From: Nereocystis luetkeana
Lineage: Eukaryota; Sar; Phaeophyceae; Laminariales; Laminariaceae
Length of the DNA stretch: 64,000 nucleotides
Direction of reading: 5' to 3'
NCBI GenBank assembly: GCA_031213475.1
Contig: JARUPZ010000025.1
Coordinates: 62,001-126,000, forward strand
In this document: positions 42,011-52,600 of the stretch, in pieces
Numbering within the stretch: the stretch's first letter is position 1
How the letters are laid out: each line of letters starts with the position of its first letter
Position numbers and translations under genes: made by a program
Notes under the pieces: model-generated
Databases searched by the model: none
Told to the model about the DNA's origin: nothing
What the model saw: only the letters and a program-made list of their open reading frames with translations

Positions 42011-43180
42011 AACATCTGCATATCGAAAACGAAAAAAAAACAGGCACAACATCTGCTCTGACCTTGTTATCCTACCCCTAGCCTACTATATAGTAGCGAC
42101 TCTGACGGATCTAACTGGCCAAAACACAACGTCCGTCCCGGCCGTTTCACCTTTTGCCTTATCTGGATGGGGTGCTGCCCCACCCTCTGCTTGCGAATAT
42201 AGGGCGACTGGAAAGTATCCCTTATCCCGAATAAACCCAGTGAGCCATCGGGTTTATCGGTCGAAAACCCTCAACAATTAACACCAACACTACCTCAACA
42301 GATCCATGAAAACACACCGAAAACCTCAACAAATAGAACTCCATCACAAGCCCTGAAGACGACGCTCACGTTAGGAATCTCCACCCAACGAATATATGTA
42401 TACGCATCAACGTTTCTGGGCATTCACCGGTCGAAAAATAACCCGTCCTGGTCATCCCACCTTATCGCACCTGGATACGATTCCGTCCGAGTCTGACGGC
42501 GGCATAGTAACCCTAACCCAAACCCAACGTACCTATCGGTTGAAAAACCCCAACGCTATCCCTACACCACCCCAACGGACCCATGAAAGAAGAACGACAT
42601 TCTCAACATTTTGAAACCCCAACGCCAGCTCTGACGCTTCCTTCCGCCCACCCTGAGAACCTCAAACCTCACGGATCTACTCGTACGACGACAAAACAAA
42701 GGTCCGTGGATCTAATGTTCGTTACTAAAGGATACACCACCAGCGCTGACAACGGGCTTGACCAACCCCCAGAGGATGTTATCGGCGCGAGGCCGTATCG
42801 AGAGCCCGAAGGTACTAATCTCGTTCGTTTACTAGGGTAAATTAAACCACTGAACCACTCAGACAGCCCTGATGGACTGGCTGAGTGGGTTAACCTTTAT
42901 AAACGAAGAGAAGATCTACAGATCTGATGTTAATAGCAAGAAAAAAATGAAGCCACGGCCGTTTTTTCTCACACCTTGCCGCATCTGGACACCATCCCGT
43001 CCTCCGCGTAGGGTGCGACGGCGTAGTATTTTCCTGGTTCCCAACCATAGGCATCCGATCCCGACCGGCCGATGGCGTCCGGCGCCAAAAGAATCTGCGC
43101 GTAGGAACAAGGAACAGGAACAGGTACAGCCGGGGTGCACGTAAACAAAACAAATCCGACACCCATTTTCGAAACGTACA
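42011..43180. other. No gene seen; weak internal repeats
   Basis: Segments around ATCGGTCGAAAACCC and CCCAACGGACCCATGAAAG recur at 42255, 42425, 42535 and 42570 in degraded form. No domain-bearing ORF. Confidence 0.4.
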
Positions 43181-43195
43181 CAGGGGGGGGGGGCT

Positions 43196-43315
43196 CACCT
43201 CGATATCATAAATGGCCGTAGTCGTATGACCATAGACCCATGCATCCATACAATGCCGGGACGGAGCACGTCGGGTTTCCACCGACCAGGCAGGCGAACA
43301 TTGCTCGCACCCTCG
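43196..43315 (+). repeat. Family F fragment F16
   Basis: CTCACCTCGATATCATAAAT to GAACATTGCTCGCACC after a G-run at 43181-43191. A family S piece (CGTACCCATTTGTTGCC) follows. Confidence 0.82.
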
Positions 43316-43353
43316 GGGGGCGTACCCATTTGTTGCCTATTGTTGCTCGCCGT

Positions 43354-43442
43354 ATCCCCTTTAGAGCCGCAGTCCCGTTTTGGGGACAAACTACTCAAAT
43401 TCCAAGTAGTTTGTCCCCAAAACGGGACTGCGGTCCTAAAAA
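43354..43442. mobile_element. Family A foldback MITE, copy A12, inside family S
   Basis: Arms AGCCGCAGTCCCGTTTTGGG and inverse. It splits an S copy: CATTTGTTGCCTATTG before and TAGTCATTTGACCACTGGCC after. Confidence 0.88.
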
Positions 43443-43683
43443 TTATAGTCATTTGACCACTGGCCACGGATCCCTTTACAGGCAAAACACCGTTCTCACT
43501 CCTAGTAGAAACACCTCCAATATTTGCGGGGGGTGGGGAGTATACTAAAACCAAGTAAACAACTCTTGAAAAAAAAAATCGGTCGTCACAAATTTCGCCT
43601 AAAAACAAAAAAAACATCTCACCGCACTGGTTTGTTCCTTCAGTTTGGCCTCTTTAGGTAGGACTGGGCACTGGCACAGCATG

Positions 43684-43780
43684 CGCTGGCAGTAGCAATC
43701 TACTGCCAGTATTCGTCTACTGCCAGTACTCATCTACTGCCAGTATTCATCTACTGATTCACCTGGCCAGTATATTCGCC
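43684..43780 (+). repeat. 20-bp tandem repeat TCTACTGCCAGTATTCATCT
   Basis: Four to five units with small changes. Confidence 0.85.
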
Positions 43781-44790
43781 AGCACTTTGTATTTTACGTG
43801 CGCCCAAGAAACACACCATATTGTAGTATAGTACGGATACCCACTATTTGAAGAAAAAAAAGAAGCGTTTCGGCAGGAGAGAGTAGAGAGGAGAGACCGT
43901 ACACTGCCGCAATCCCGTTCACTACCAGGTTATTGGTTTCAACGACAGTACACTCGCTACTGATTGGGTCAGCCAGTGCCCAGCCCTATTTTTAGGAGTA
44001 TCGTGGTGTGCGTACGAAGTTTTTGTTGTTGTTGTTTGTTGTCGTGCGCCCATGGGTACATGCACAGGAGCAAGAACGAGAACAGGAAAGCGAACACAAA
44101 TTTGGTAAAAAATACACCTGAGCTGTCAGTTCGAGGGCATTACACGTCGGACAGACCATCTACTGTAGGTCATCTACAGCTACTAACAGATCATCTACAA
44201 ATTCACCTGCAGTAATCCAAATTTCTTGCCGTACCCCCCCCGCACCCTAAAATGACTCTCAAGTTCCTATCGCATTAGGTATATTCTATTCGTGGGCCTA
44301 TACCGTGGTACTTGGGTAAAACACACAGGTACACCTGTTCCATTTAGAGCCGAAAAAAAGACGCGTATTGGAACCAAAATAGAAGCACATATGTACCACG
44401 AGCGGTGTTTCCGGCATTAACCATTGACGAGAAATCACAAACAGGTTTGCTTTTTTCGCGTGCGGCCTCCGAATCTGAACAATGTACATACCAGATAGGT
44501 ACCCGGTATGCATCAAAATTAGAAAGCAAATGCCTCGATTGTTTTCGTGATTGCACTTACTCGTGCTCTGTACCCGGTGCATTGTACGGTATGCACAGAT
44601 GCTCGTTATGATCGCATGCAGGAATTTATTGCCGCTTCGCCGTGAGCGAGTCTCCGCTTCTAAACGTAACCCTTGGACCGTTTTCGAGATACCAAGCGTT
44701 GAGGTGCACCTCTCGGCCCAAACCCCCCTGCCCTCATCGCACTCAAACTCTGCCAAGGACGGCCTCGGCCGTGCCCAAGCCGTGTCTCAC
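43781..44790. other. No gene seen; D-like fragment at 44140-44206
   Basis: 44140-44206 has GTCGGACAGACCATCTACTG and AACAGATCATCTAC, a decayed family D end. The remainder shows only unsupported ORFs. Confidence 0.4.
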
Positions 44791-44805
44791 GGGGGTGGGG
44801 GGGTG

Positions 44806-45012
44806 TACTCGATAGCAGAGATGTACTTATTATCATGCAAGGCCGTAGTCGTATGACCATAGACCCTCGCATCTCTACAATGCCGGGACGGAGCATGTTG
44901 GGTTTTCACCGACCAGGCAGACATTGATTGCTTCCGCCCACAGCGAGGCGCCGTGACGTGGAGGGCGAGTCGACTGAAGGGCGAGCTGCATCCTACTAAG
45001 AACCGCTTGTGT
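44806..45012 (+). repeat. Family F copy F17
   Basis: GTACTCGATAGCAGAGATGT to CTACTAAGAACCGCTTGTG, after a G-rich tract. A second GTCTCACGTGGGGGG adjoins the far side, resembling the GTCTCACGGGGGTGGGGG before the copy (possible target duplication GTGTCTCACG at 44784 and 45010). Confidence 0.85.
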
Positions 45013-46740
45013 CTCACGTGGGGGGTGTTTTTTTGAGGATTTCATGCCTTCAGGACATGCTCGCCACACCAAGTAGTACATATATTTTTTATAGTCCCTA
45101 CTAATAGAGCAGTACCACGCGAACATCGGGGGGGGGGGGGGTATACGATATCTATATATACCCCCGCATAAAACATGACGAAGTCATGAAAATTAAATAT
45201 TTCTGAGTCATGTCCATGTACCACGGACATTTTCCGTTATATCGCGATGGTATGTGATACATGCAGGGTATGTGATAAATCATGTGATAGACCACATGTA
45301 TCACGTGATATATCACTTGCTATCTGCCCTATATCCTGCGATTTCGTGTGACGCTCTCGAATATACATCCGTACAACAGCGCCGCACCACATCCGTACTT
45401 ACTTGCTCGGTACTCAACGATCTGTGCCCGCTCCGTACACAATACAGTATGTACGGATGACACATAAAATTCCCTTCTCCACGAGGTTACATTTGATGCA
45501 AATGTGTTGTATGTGGTGTAATGCAGACGGCAGTACATTGCGATGACGCACCACGATATTGTGGACTGCCAGTACGCGGAGTACCAGGTATACAATGTTT
45601 TCTTTCCAGTGTTTCCTTCCTGGCGTCCATAAAGCGACCCCTCCGATCCAAGGCCAAAAGGATATTATTGTGCTTTTCATGACTGCAACCGCCCGGGACA
45701 AGGAATAGCCCCGAACCGACCAAAAAAGAGAGACAAAAAAAAAAAACCGGGAAAACTACAATGAATAAAAAACTAAACGACAGAAACAAAACAGACGGAG
45801 CAAGCTGACGGTGCAAGGGCCAATAACACCGAGAATTCGATACCGCTGGCAAGGACGAGCAACACTCCGAAGCCGCTAAAAAACGAGCTTCGTCTTGCAA
45901 CAAAGACAAGCACCTCCCACTACGCAGGCATTTAATAGAGAAAAACACACGTGCGTGCCAAATCTGCTCCGATGTGAGTTTTGTTGGAAAGAAATTACAA
46001 ACTCGAGGAAAGGACGTGAGAGCGGAATTAATCGGGAACGATGGTGGCGTTATGTTGTTGGTGATAGGGGTTGGGCCCAAGAATTCCATGCTGCACAAAC
46101 ATGACTGACGGGACTGACACAGCGACACATCCAGCATGAAGACCCATCAGAGCTCGTGGCGGAAACATTACACCATCAGAGATTAGAGCGGGAAAAAATA
46201 CGAAATCCACGGCCGCTACTGCACCAACTCCCAGATGACAACACCACCAACAGTGGTGCGCTGCAAGCTAATAATACAACAGGTAGTGCAGGAAAACGAC
46301 GTTTTCGGTACTGGTTAGAGTGCAGGAAAATGACGTTTTCGGCATTCTCGTTTGGCAGACTTGCAGGGTTTCTCCGTGATGGAGTTCCCCGCCAAGGAAG
46401 GCGGGGTATCTACAATAGGTGCTCCAGTACCTCGCCATCCGAAAGCTTAACGACGAATATTAAAAGTCAAGACAGCAAATCGTCACATTCTACCAAATGT
46501 AGGGTAGCTGTATCACCTACCCCATGTTATCTAGGCCGATATACAAACCTTTATTGCCTGTTTTAGGTCGATATGACAACTTGCATCACCTTATGTAAGC
46601 CGATATATCACGTCCCTTCATAGCGGTCATACATATAATAAATAAATATCGTATCACCTTTTGGTCACATCTTGCTGAAAGCCCCTATATATAGCGATGT
46701 AATACGACATGATATACAGAACACATTCCGGGGAAACAAA
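45013..46740. other. No gene seen
   Basis: 45128-45141 is a G-run. 45240-45320 has a local palindromic cluster of ATGTGATA and TATCACAT motifs. A TACCAGGTA is at 45582. Confidence 0.35.
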
Positions 46741-46744
46741 GAGT

Positions 46745-47632
46745 ACTACCTGGTATCACATTCCGGCGAAAAAAACATGATTAAGACCGGCGCCAATGGA
46801 AACTCCGAGTCAAAAAGTTTTCCTTCAACAAGACTGCTTTCAAAGAACAGCCGAAAATATCCCCCTACCGCCGTTGTGGGGGGAAAAAAAAGAAGGGGAA
46901 AATGTTTGTTTTTCCCTCTTTTTTTTTCTAACGGCTGCAGGCGGCGCAGTTTGTTTTTTCTCGTTGCAAGTTGTCAACACGGTGATAAAAATCAGCTCGG
47001 GCGACGATAGACGCTCGATCTCGACAAAGACTCATCCCACGGCCAACCCGCTTGGTGACGGGCAAGGCCAACGAGTGCAGATGACGGCCTCGAAGATATC
47101 ACGTGGATCCATGGTCTAGGAGGCGAGAGTTTGCCGGCGACGTCCTACCGTATCCTCCCATACCTGAAAAAACAAACAAACTATTTTTTAATGTTCGAGA
47201 CGGAACGAGAAATTTTGTCATCTGATTCGTGCACACCAGCGGCCAATTATTTTTCATCATACGCCTGGCCAACGCCCGCCGCATGTCACCGGCTATTGGG
47301 TGAACATGGTGACCTTAAGGGGCGTCGGAGCCCCTAACGAGCGTTCTCCGTTCAGAAATAAAATTCATGACGCAGTCGTTGGTTTTGTCGATCGATGTCT
47401 GCCGAGGACTCGGAATCTCGCCGCTATGGACCAAACATCCGCCCGAGTGTTTCTGAAAGCGATCTTGGTCCAACGTAAGCCCCAGATTTGCTTTTTTCGG
47501 GCTTTTCCAGAAGTTTGGAACTTTCCGTTTTAAGAAACGTGTTTAAAGCAGGCTGAACCTGTTTTTTTTTACGTGTATCGTTGGAATTCAAACTTTTTAT
47601 GGAAACTTTGCGTTTCCATTGGCATATAGACC
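46745..47632 (+). repeat. 0.85-kb direct duplication, unit 1
   Basis: Starts ACTACCTGGTATCACATTCC and shares with unit 2 AACGGCTGCAGGCGGCGCA, ACGCTCGATCTCGACA, GGATCCATGGTCTAGG and GATCGATGTCTG. Both units have scattered differences and homopolymer length changes. ORFs differ between units, so coding is not supported. Confidence 0.9.
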
Positions 47633-47653
47633 TATGCCAATGGAAACGCGAAG
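47608..47653. repeat. Perfect 16-bp hairpin at the unit junction
   Basis: CGTTTCCATTGGCATA (47611-47626) and its exact reverse complement (47633-47648) are separated by six bases. It sits at the junction between the two direct units. Confidence 0.95.
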
Positions 47654-48469
47654 TTCAAAAGTTTTTTTTCAAATATATTGCTTTAAAAAAACAGCCGAAA
47701 ATTTTCACGTATCGCCGCTGTGGGAAAAAAAGAGAAAAATGTTTCTTTTTTTCTTTTTTTTCCCCCCAACGGCTGCAGGCGGCGCAATTTGTGTTTTTCT
47801 GGTTGCAAAATGTCAACACGGTGATAGAAACCAGCTCGTGCGACGATCGACGCTCGATCTCGACATAGACTCAGCCCACGGCCAACCCGCTCGGTATCTG
47901 GCAAGGCCAACGAATATAGATGACGGCCTCGAAGATATCAGGTGGATCCATGGTCTAGGGGGCGAGAGCTTGCCGGCGGCGTCTTACGGTATCCTCCCAA
48001 ACTTGAAAAAAAGTCTATTTTTTGCCATTCGAGACGGATGGAGAAGTTTTGTCTTCTGTTTTGTGCATGCCAGCGGCCAAATGTTTTTTTATCATGCGCC
48101 TGATCAGCTCCCGCCACAGGACACCGGCCATGGTGTGAAGACGGTGACCCTAGGGTGGGTCAGAGCCCCTAACGAGCGCACTCCGTTCAGAATTCATGAC
48201 GCCATCGTTGGTTTTGTTGATCGATGTCTGTCGAGGACTCGGAATCTCGCCGCTTCGAACCAAAGATCGGCCTGAGTTTTTCTCAAGCAAGCCGATGTTG
48301 GCCCAACATCGGCCCCAGATTTGCTTTTTTCGGGCTTTTCCAAAAGTTAGGAACCTTTTTTTTTTTTTCACGTGGCCCATAGGAAGCGTGTTCTGATTTT
48401 TTTTGGTGGGTATCTTTGAAATTCAAACTTTTTAGTGAAACTTCGCAGTCCCAGTGGCATAGGTCTAAC
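47633..48469 (+). repeat. 0.85-kb direct duplication, unit 2
   Basis: Lacks the first about 45 bp of unit 1 but ends with ATTCAAACTTTTTAGTGAAA as unit 1 does. A third partial unit starts at 48470 with TACCTGGTACCACATTCCGG. Confidence 0.9.
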
Positions 48470-48479
48470 TACCTGGTAC

Positions 48480-50110
48480 CACATTCCGGCAAAAAAAAAC
48501 ATGATAAATACTACCAGGTACAATACCAGTCTGACAAAAATATATACCAGGTACCCTGGTAAGCAACGTTTGGACGTTTTTGCGGCGTGTATTGTGTTGT
48601 TTCGTGCTTTTTGAGACCCTGTTTATGGCATCGTACTCGCGGGTATCACGGGAATGGCATGTAGTTATGGATATAGAATATCGTATATCATACCTGGTAT
48701 TAATAGCGTGTATACATACAGTGGCAGTAGGGTATCCCTAGAGTGATACCAGACTCTAGCCCCTCGTACTCGTACCCGTATCGCATTTATACTACACCTG
48801 TAGTTATCCCGTGATCTACACGCAAGATCCAAGATTCCGTTTTTATGTCGACGGCACTGGATTTTATAGACTATTTACTGCCGGTACACGTACGTACGTA
48901 CCAGTACCACAGCAGCAGTAGCAGTGGTAGCAGTATATACAGCAGCAGCAGCAGTACCAGGAGTATCCTATCTTATTATCTGTGGCATCCACTCAGCATT
49001 ATTCACACGTAGTTTCGAGCCATTTTCGCTCGTCCTGGCGATGAGGTCCACCGCTCGATCGGCTACTTCCTCATCGCGCTCACCGACCCCTAGTTTGCAT
49101 ACTCTGCCGAAGGGAGCCTCGGCCGTGCTCGCGCCGTGCTATTCTGGCGCCGGGGCGTTCAGTCTACACCCAGAGTCTCGTTGTCTCGGCGGATTCCAGT
49201 ACTGCTGTAGTTTAATGGCAGTGGAGTGATGATACTGCAGGAGCCGTGGGTTTGTTAGGATGTAGACTACGTATACACGCACAAGAAGAATGGAGTACGT
49301 ATCCCTTCGGACGTCGGTTGTTCAGTCCTCGGGGTTTTATAGCCCGTTGCTGCTCGCTGTTCACCCTCCCCACTACAATCCCAGCAGTGCTACGTACACC
49401 TACCTGCACCAGTACATCCATGATCTGTGTACATCGTATGATATGATACGATACTGACGATGTTTGTCGTTTATGTTCGTAGATATTATACGAAGATACT
49501 GCTGTAGTATCCGTAGTATTTTAATACCTTGGTAGTGTTTTTCGCGTTGGCTTACTCGGGTACTGTTAATACATACGTACCAGGTACGTACCAGGTATGT
49601 ATGGAGCCTGTCCTGCGACCACGGACTGCATTGTATGGTGGCGATGAGTTGAAGTGAGAACAACAACACATACGTGAATGTAATGTATACAAGCGGTGTG
49701 GTGCTGCGTGTGCTGTTGCCATGTGTGTATCTATACTGCTTTCATTGTTGCCGTTGCGACTGTTGTCCGTCGTTGTATACCTGCCATCCGAGGTGAGATG
49801 TTTTTCGTACAGCAGTACGTACTTACCGCCACTCTTTTTTTTTATCTCGAATGAACGTACTTTACTGCTGTGCACCCCTTGGCAGTACGGTTGCTGTTGT
49901 GCGGCTTCGCTTCACCTATGACGAAACCTCTCTTCGCCACTACAGTCATGCGCGAAGCCGTAGGCGGGCATCAGTCCGCCGCGGCGTAGCCCCACTTATA
50001 TATCCTTACGTACCACTCCAGCAAGAAGCAGAAGAAAGTTGCAGCAATACAAATCGGAGAGACCTCGTATATCATCATAAGTGTAGCCTACCTGGTACAT
50101 CAGTACATTA
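48480..50110. other. No gene seen; dense GTAC and TACCWGGTA sequence
   Basis: TACCWGGTA at 48512, 48545, 48691, 49578, 49589 and 50089. (GCA)n-like stretch at 48905-48955. 49610-49695 is a short dispersed repeat ending in (CAA)n (see 51610). Confidence 0.4.
49609..49680 (+). repeat. Family Q SINE-like tail, copy 1
   Basis: GAGCCTGTCCTGCGACCACG, ACTGCATTGTATGG, then GTGAGAACAACAACAC. Shares its 3' part with 51615-51688 but not its upstream sequence. Confidence 0.55.
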
Positions 50111-50204
50111 TCCCTTTTAGAACTGCAGTCTCGTTGTGGGGACAAAACACTCAAATTCCAAGCAATTTGTCCTCAAGCGGGACTGCAGTCCTACAAGTGA
50201 AAGG
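50111..50204. mobile_element. Family A foldback MITE, copy A13
   Basis: Arms GAACTGCAGTCTCGTTGTGG and AGCGGGACTGCAGTCCTACA. Confidence 0.8.
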
Positions 50205-51614
50205 TCTTCTGGCCATTCATTGACGATGTCCTCTTCATTTTAGATAGATTAGTGCTCCTACTACTGCTGTCTACCAGGCATAACTGCTGTACGTGCTACC
50301 ACTGCCACTGCTGCCGCCGCTGTTAGGGTCAGTATTAATAGTCCTGCAACGTAAGCACGTTATCCAACTACTCGTACGGTCCAGCAGTACCACAATTCCA
50401 GTTATAACCGAAATTATTACAGCCGAAACGTGCGTGCATTGCAAACAAGCAATTGCACGCTTCTGCAAACAAGCAGTTGCACGCTTCTTCTGATATCGCA
50501 GGTTTTTCATTCTGCTTTGGGTGTGGCGATTGTGCGAGCGACAAAATGGGTATGAGAGACGAGACCGAGCTCAAGCCGTCTCCCAATTTGCCGTATACTC
50601 CTGCTGTACCAGTATGAGGTCGGTACTTGAACCGCTGGGTCGTGTCGTGGTTGGTGATGCGCCGGGTAGTGGCGCGTTCACCACTAAGTAAAGCGCGCGA
50701 AGGCGGAGGCGGTGGCGTCCGTGTAGGGGGTATAGGGAGAAAACAGTGTATGGCCTCTGATTGGCTCAGAACAGGAAAAAAAACAGTTGAAAGCTACGTC
50801 GTATTTACTGCTGCAGGCAAAATAGGTGTACATGGTCCGCTTGAAGATGAAAATAGAAAATAGGTACCAGGTGTGTACGAGTATGTATTTAGAAAAATGC
50901 CTGGTATATTTAAAAAAAAACCATCAGAGATCCAAGATTTCGTCGGAACTCATCTTTGCAAGCTGTGTGTCATCACACTTCGATCGCGCGTACTACTGGT
51001 TTTAAACTGCCTTATGAAGGAAACACAGCAGTCCCTGTGTATGTACGATGTGAGGCTGGCCAATCGCAGGGCTCCTGGCGTGTGGTTTTTACTTGGTTTA
51101 GTGTTACCAGTTTTTTTCCCAAATGGGTCTAGGTACGTACGTACGTATCATACCTGGTATTATCCCTGTTTTTTTATAACACCCTACCAGGGTACTGCCT
51201 ACCTGGTATTGAAAACGTTATATTTGGAACTCTCAGTGAACCATGAACCACCCCCGATTTAAATACCAGGTACGTCATTTTTTCAAAAACGAATCCCTGT
51301 CGCCAGCATTTTTCATTTTTTTCAAAGATCGTCACAACGTCACGACAACACTCAAGTATACGTACCTCTTTGTGTCTCTGTTATTAATAGTATGGCCCGT
51401 TTTGCCTTTTTTGCGTTTTGCTACTTGCTTCTGTTTGTTTGTTTGTTTGTTTGTTTTTTTTTTGCTTCGCTTCATCTTCTTTTTTAGGTTTTTGTCTGCA
51501 ATGAATAGTCTCCTTTTTGCTTCCCTGGTGTCCGCAGTGGTGGAGTGCGTATGCTTGTTTTTTGTTTTTGCCTCTGTTTTACTACCGATGTATTTCTTCC
51601 ACTCCAGAGTTATT
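50205..51614. other. No gene seen
   Basis: TACCWGGTA at 51151, 51200 and 51264. 50440-50490 has a tandem GCAAACAAGCA(A/G)TTGCACGC pair. ORFs are not domain-bearing. Confidence 0.4.
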
Positions 51615-51688
51615 GGAGCCCGTCCTGCGACCACGGACTGCATTGTATTGTGAGTTAATGTGAGAACAACAACAACAACAACAACAAG
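51615..51688 (+). repeat. Family Q SINE-like tail, copy 2
   Basis: Same 3' block as at 49609, then GTGAGAACAACAACAACAAC with a longer (CAA)n tail. A variable tail plus differing upstream sequence suggests 5'-truncated retroposon copies. Confidence 0.55.
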
Positions 51689-51839
51689 TGGTGCGCAGTT
51701 TAGATGGGTAGGTGCTCCAAGTACGAGTAGGTATACCAGAGTACCATTAATTCAGCAGTTTACCAGTATTACTACTGCTTGTTCGTAGCTGCCACTACTC
51801 ACAGCAGTACGAGTACGAAAGTACTAACGGTAGAAAAAA

Positions 51840-52600
51840 CAGCCAGTGCTGGCAGCATCTGCAGTACGTACAGAACCCCAAAATACTGCCAGTACTCTGT
51901 GCTGGCAGTATCCGCTCAAAGTACTGCGAGTACCGGCAGTATACCCAGTGTCCGCAATGCCCACAACAGCAGTATAGTAATAGTATCGAACCCCCAAACA
52001 CTTCAAGTTGTACAACAACAGCAGTATGCCCGCAGTGCAGAACCCTTAAACAATGCGAGTACTCCCAGTATGTTATGAGCAATACTGGACCAGTGACTTA
52101 TGGCATGTGTAGGTACTGACGGTATTTTCCAGTGTATCCCTCGCCAAGTAGTTTACCCCAACTCCCACCTTTGGCTGGATCATGCGTTTAGTTTCTGCCG
52201 AGAAACTGCAGTACTGCTGTATCTGGTGGATACTCCTGACACTATCGAAACGGTGTACATCACGTGCTGATTTTATACGGGGCACTTCATACTCCGAGTA
52301 TGCTACTCTGTAGGAGTATTTCAGAGTGCTTTGCACTAAATACCTGGTACCTGGGACTACTGTAGTGAGTACTCGTAGTACTAACGGCCGTAATACTGCC
52401 AGTACTGGTAGCAGCATCCGCATTACAAAGCCCTGAACTGTTTAGAGTGTGGGCAGTATCCTTTACCCGCAGTATCGTACCCCCAAGAAAGTATAGGCAG
52501 TGTCCAAAGCAGCCGAACAGCACAGAACAGCAGCAGTACCCCGAATACCGGGAGTATCGAACACACAGCAGCGGTACGTACCTGAGCAGTATCGACCCCT
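51840..52600. repeat. Family P dispersed repeat, AGTACTGCCAGTA-rich
   Basis: Several degraded copies with GGCAGTATCCGC, AGTACTGCGAGTACCGGCAG and CAGTATCGAACCCCC-type motifs. Also at 54940-55060 and 58895-59310. Confidence 0.6.
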
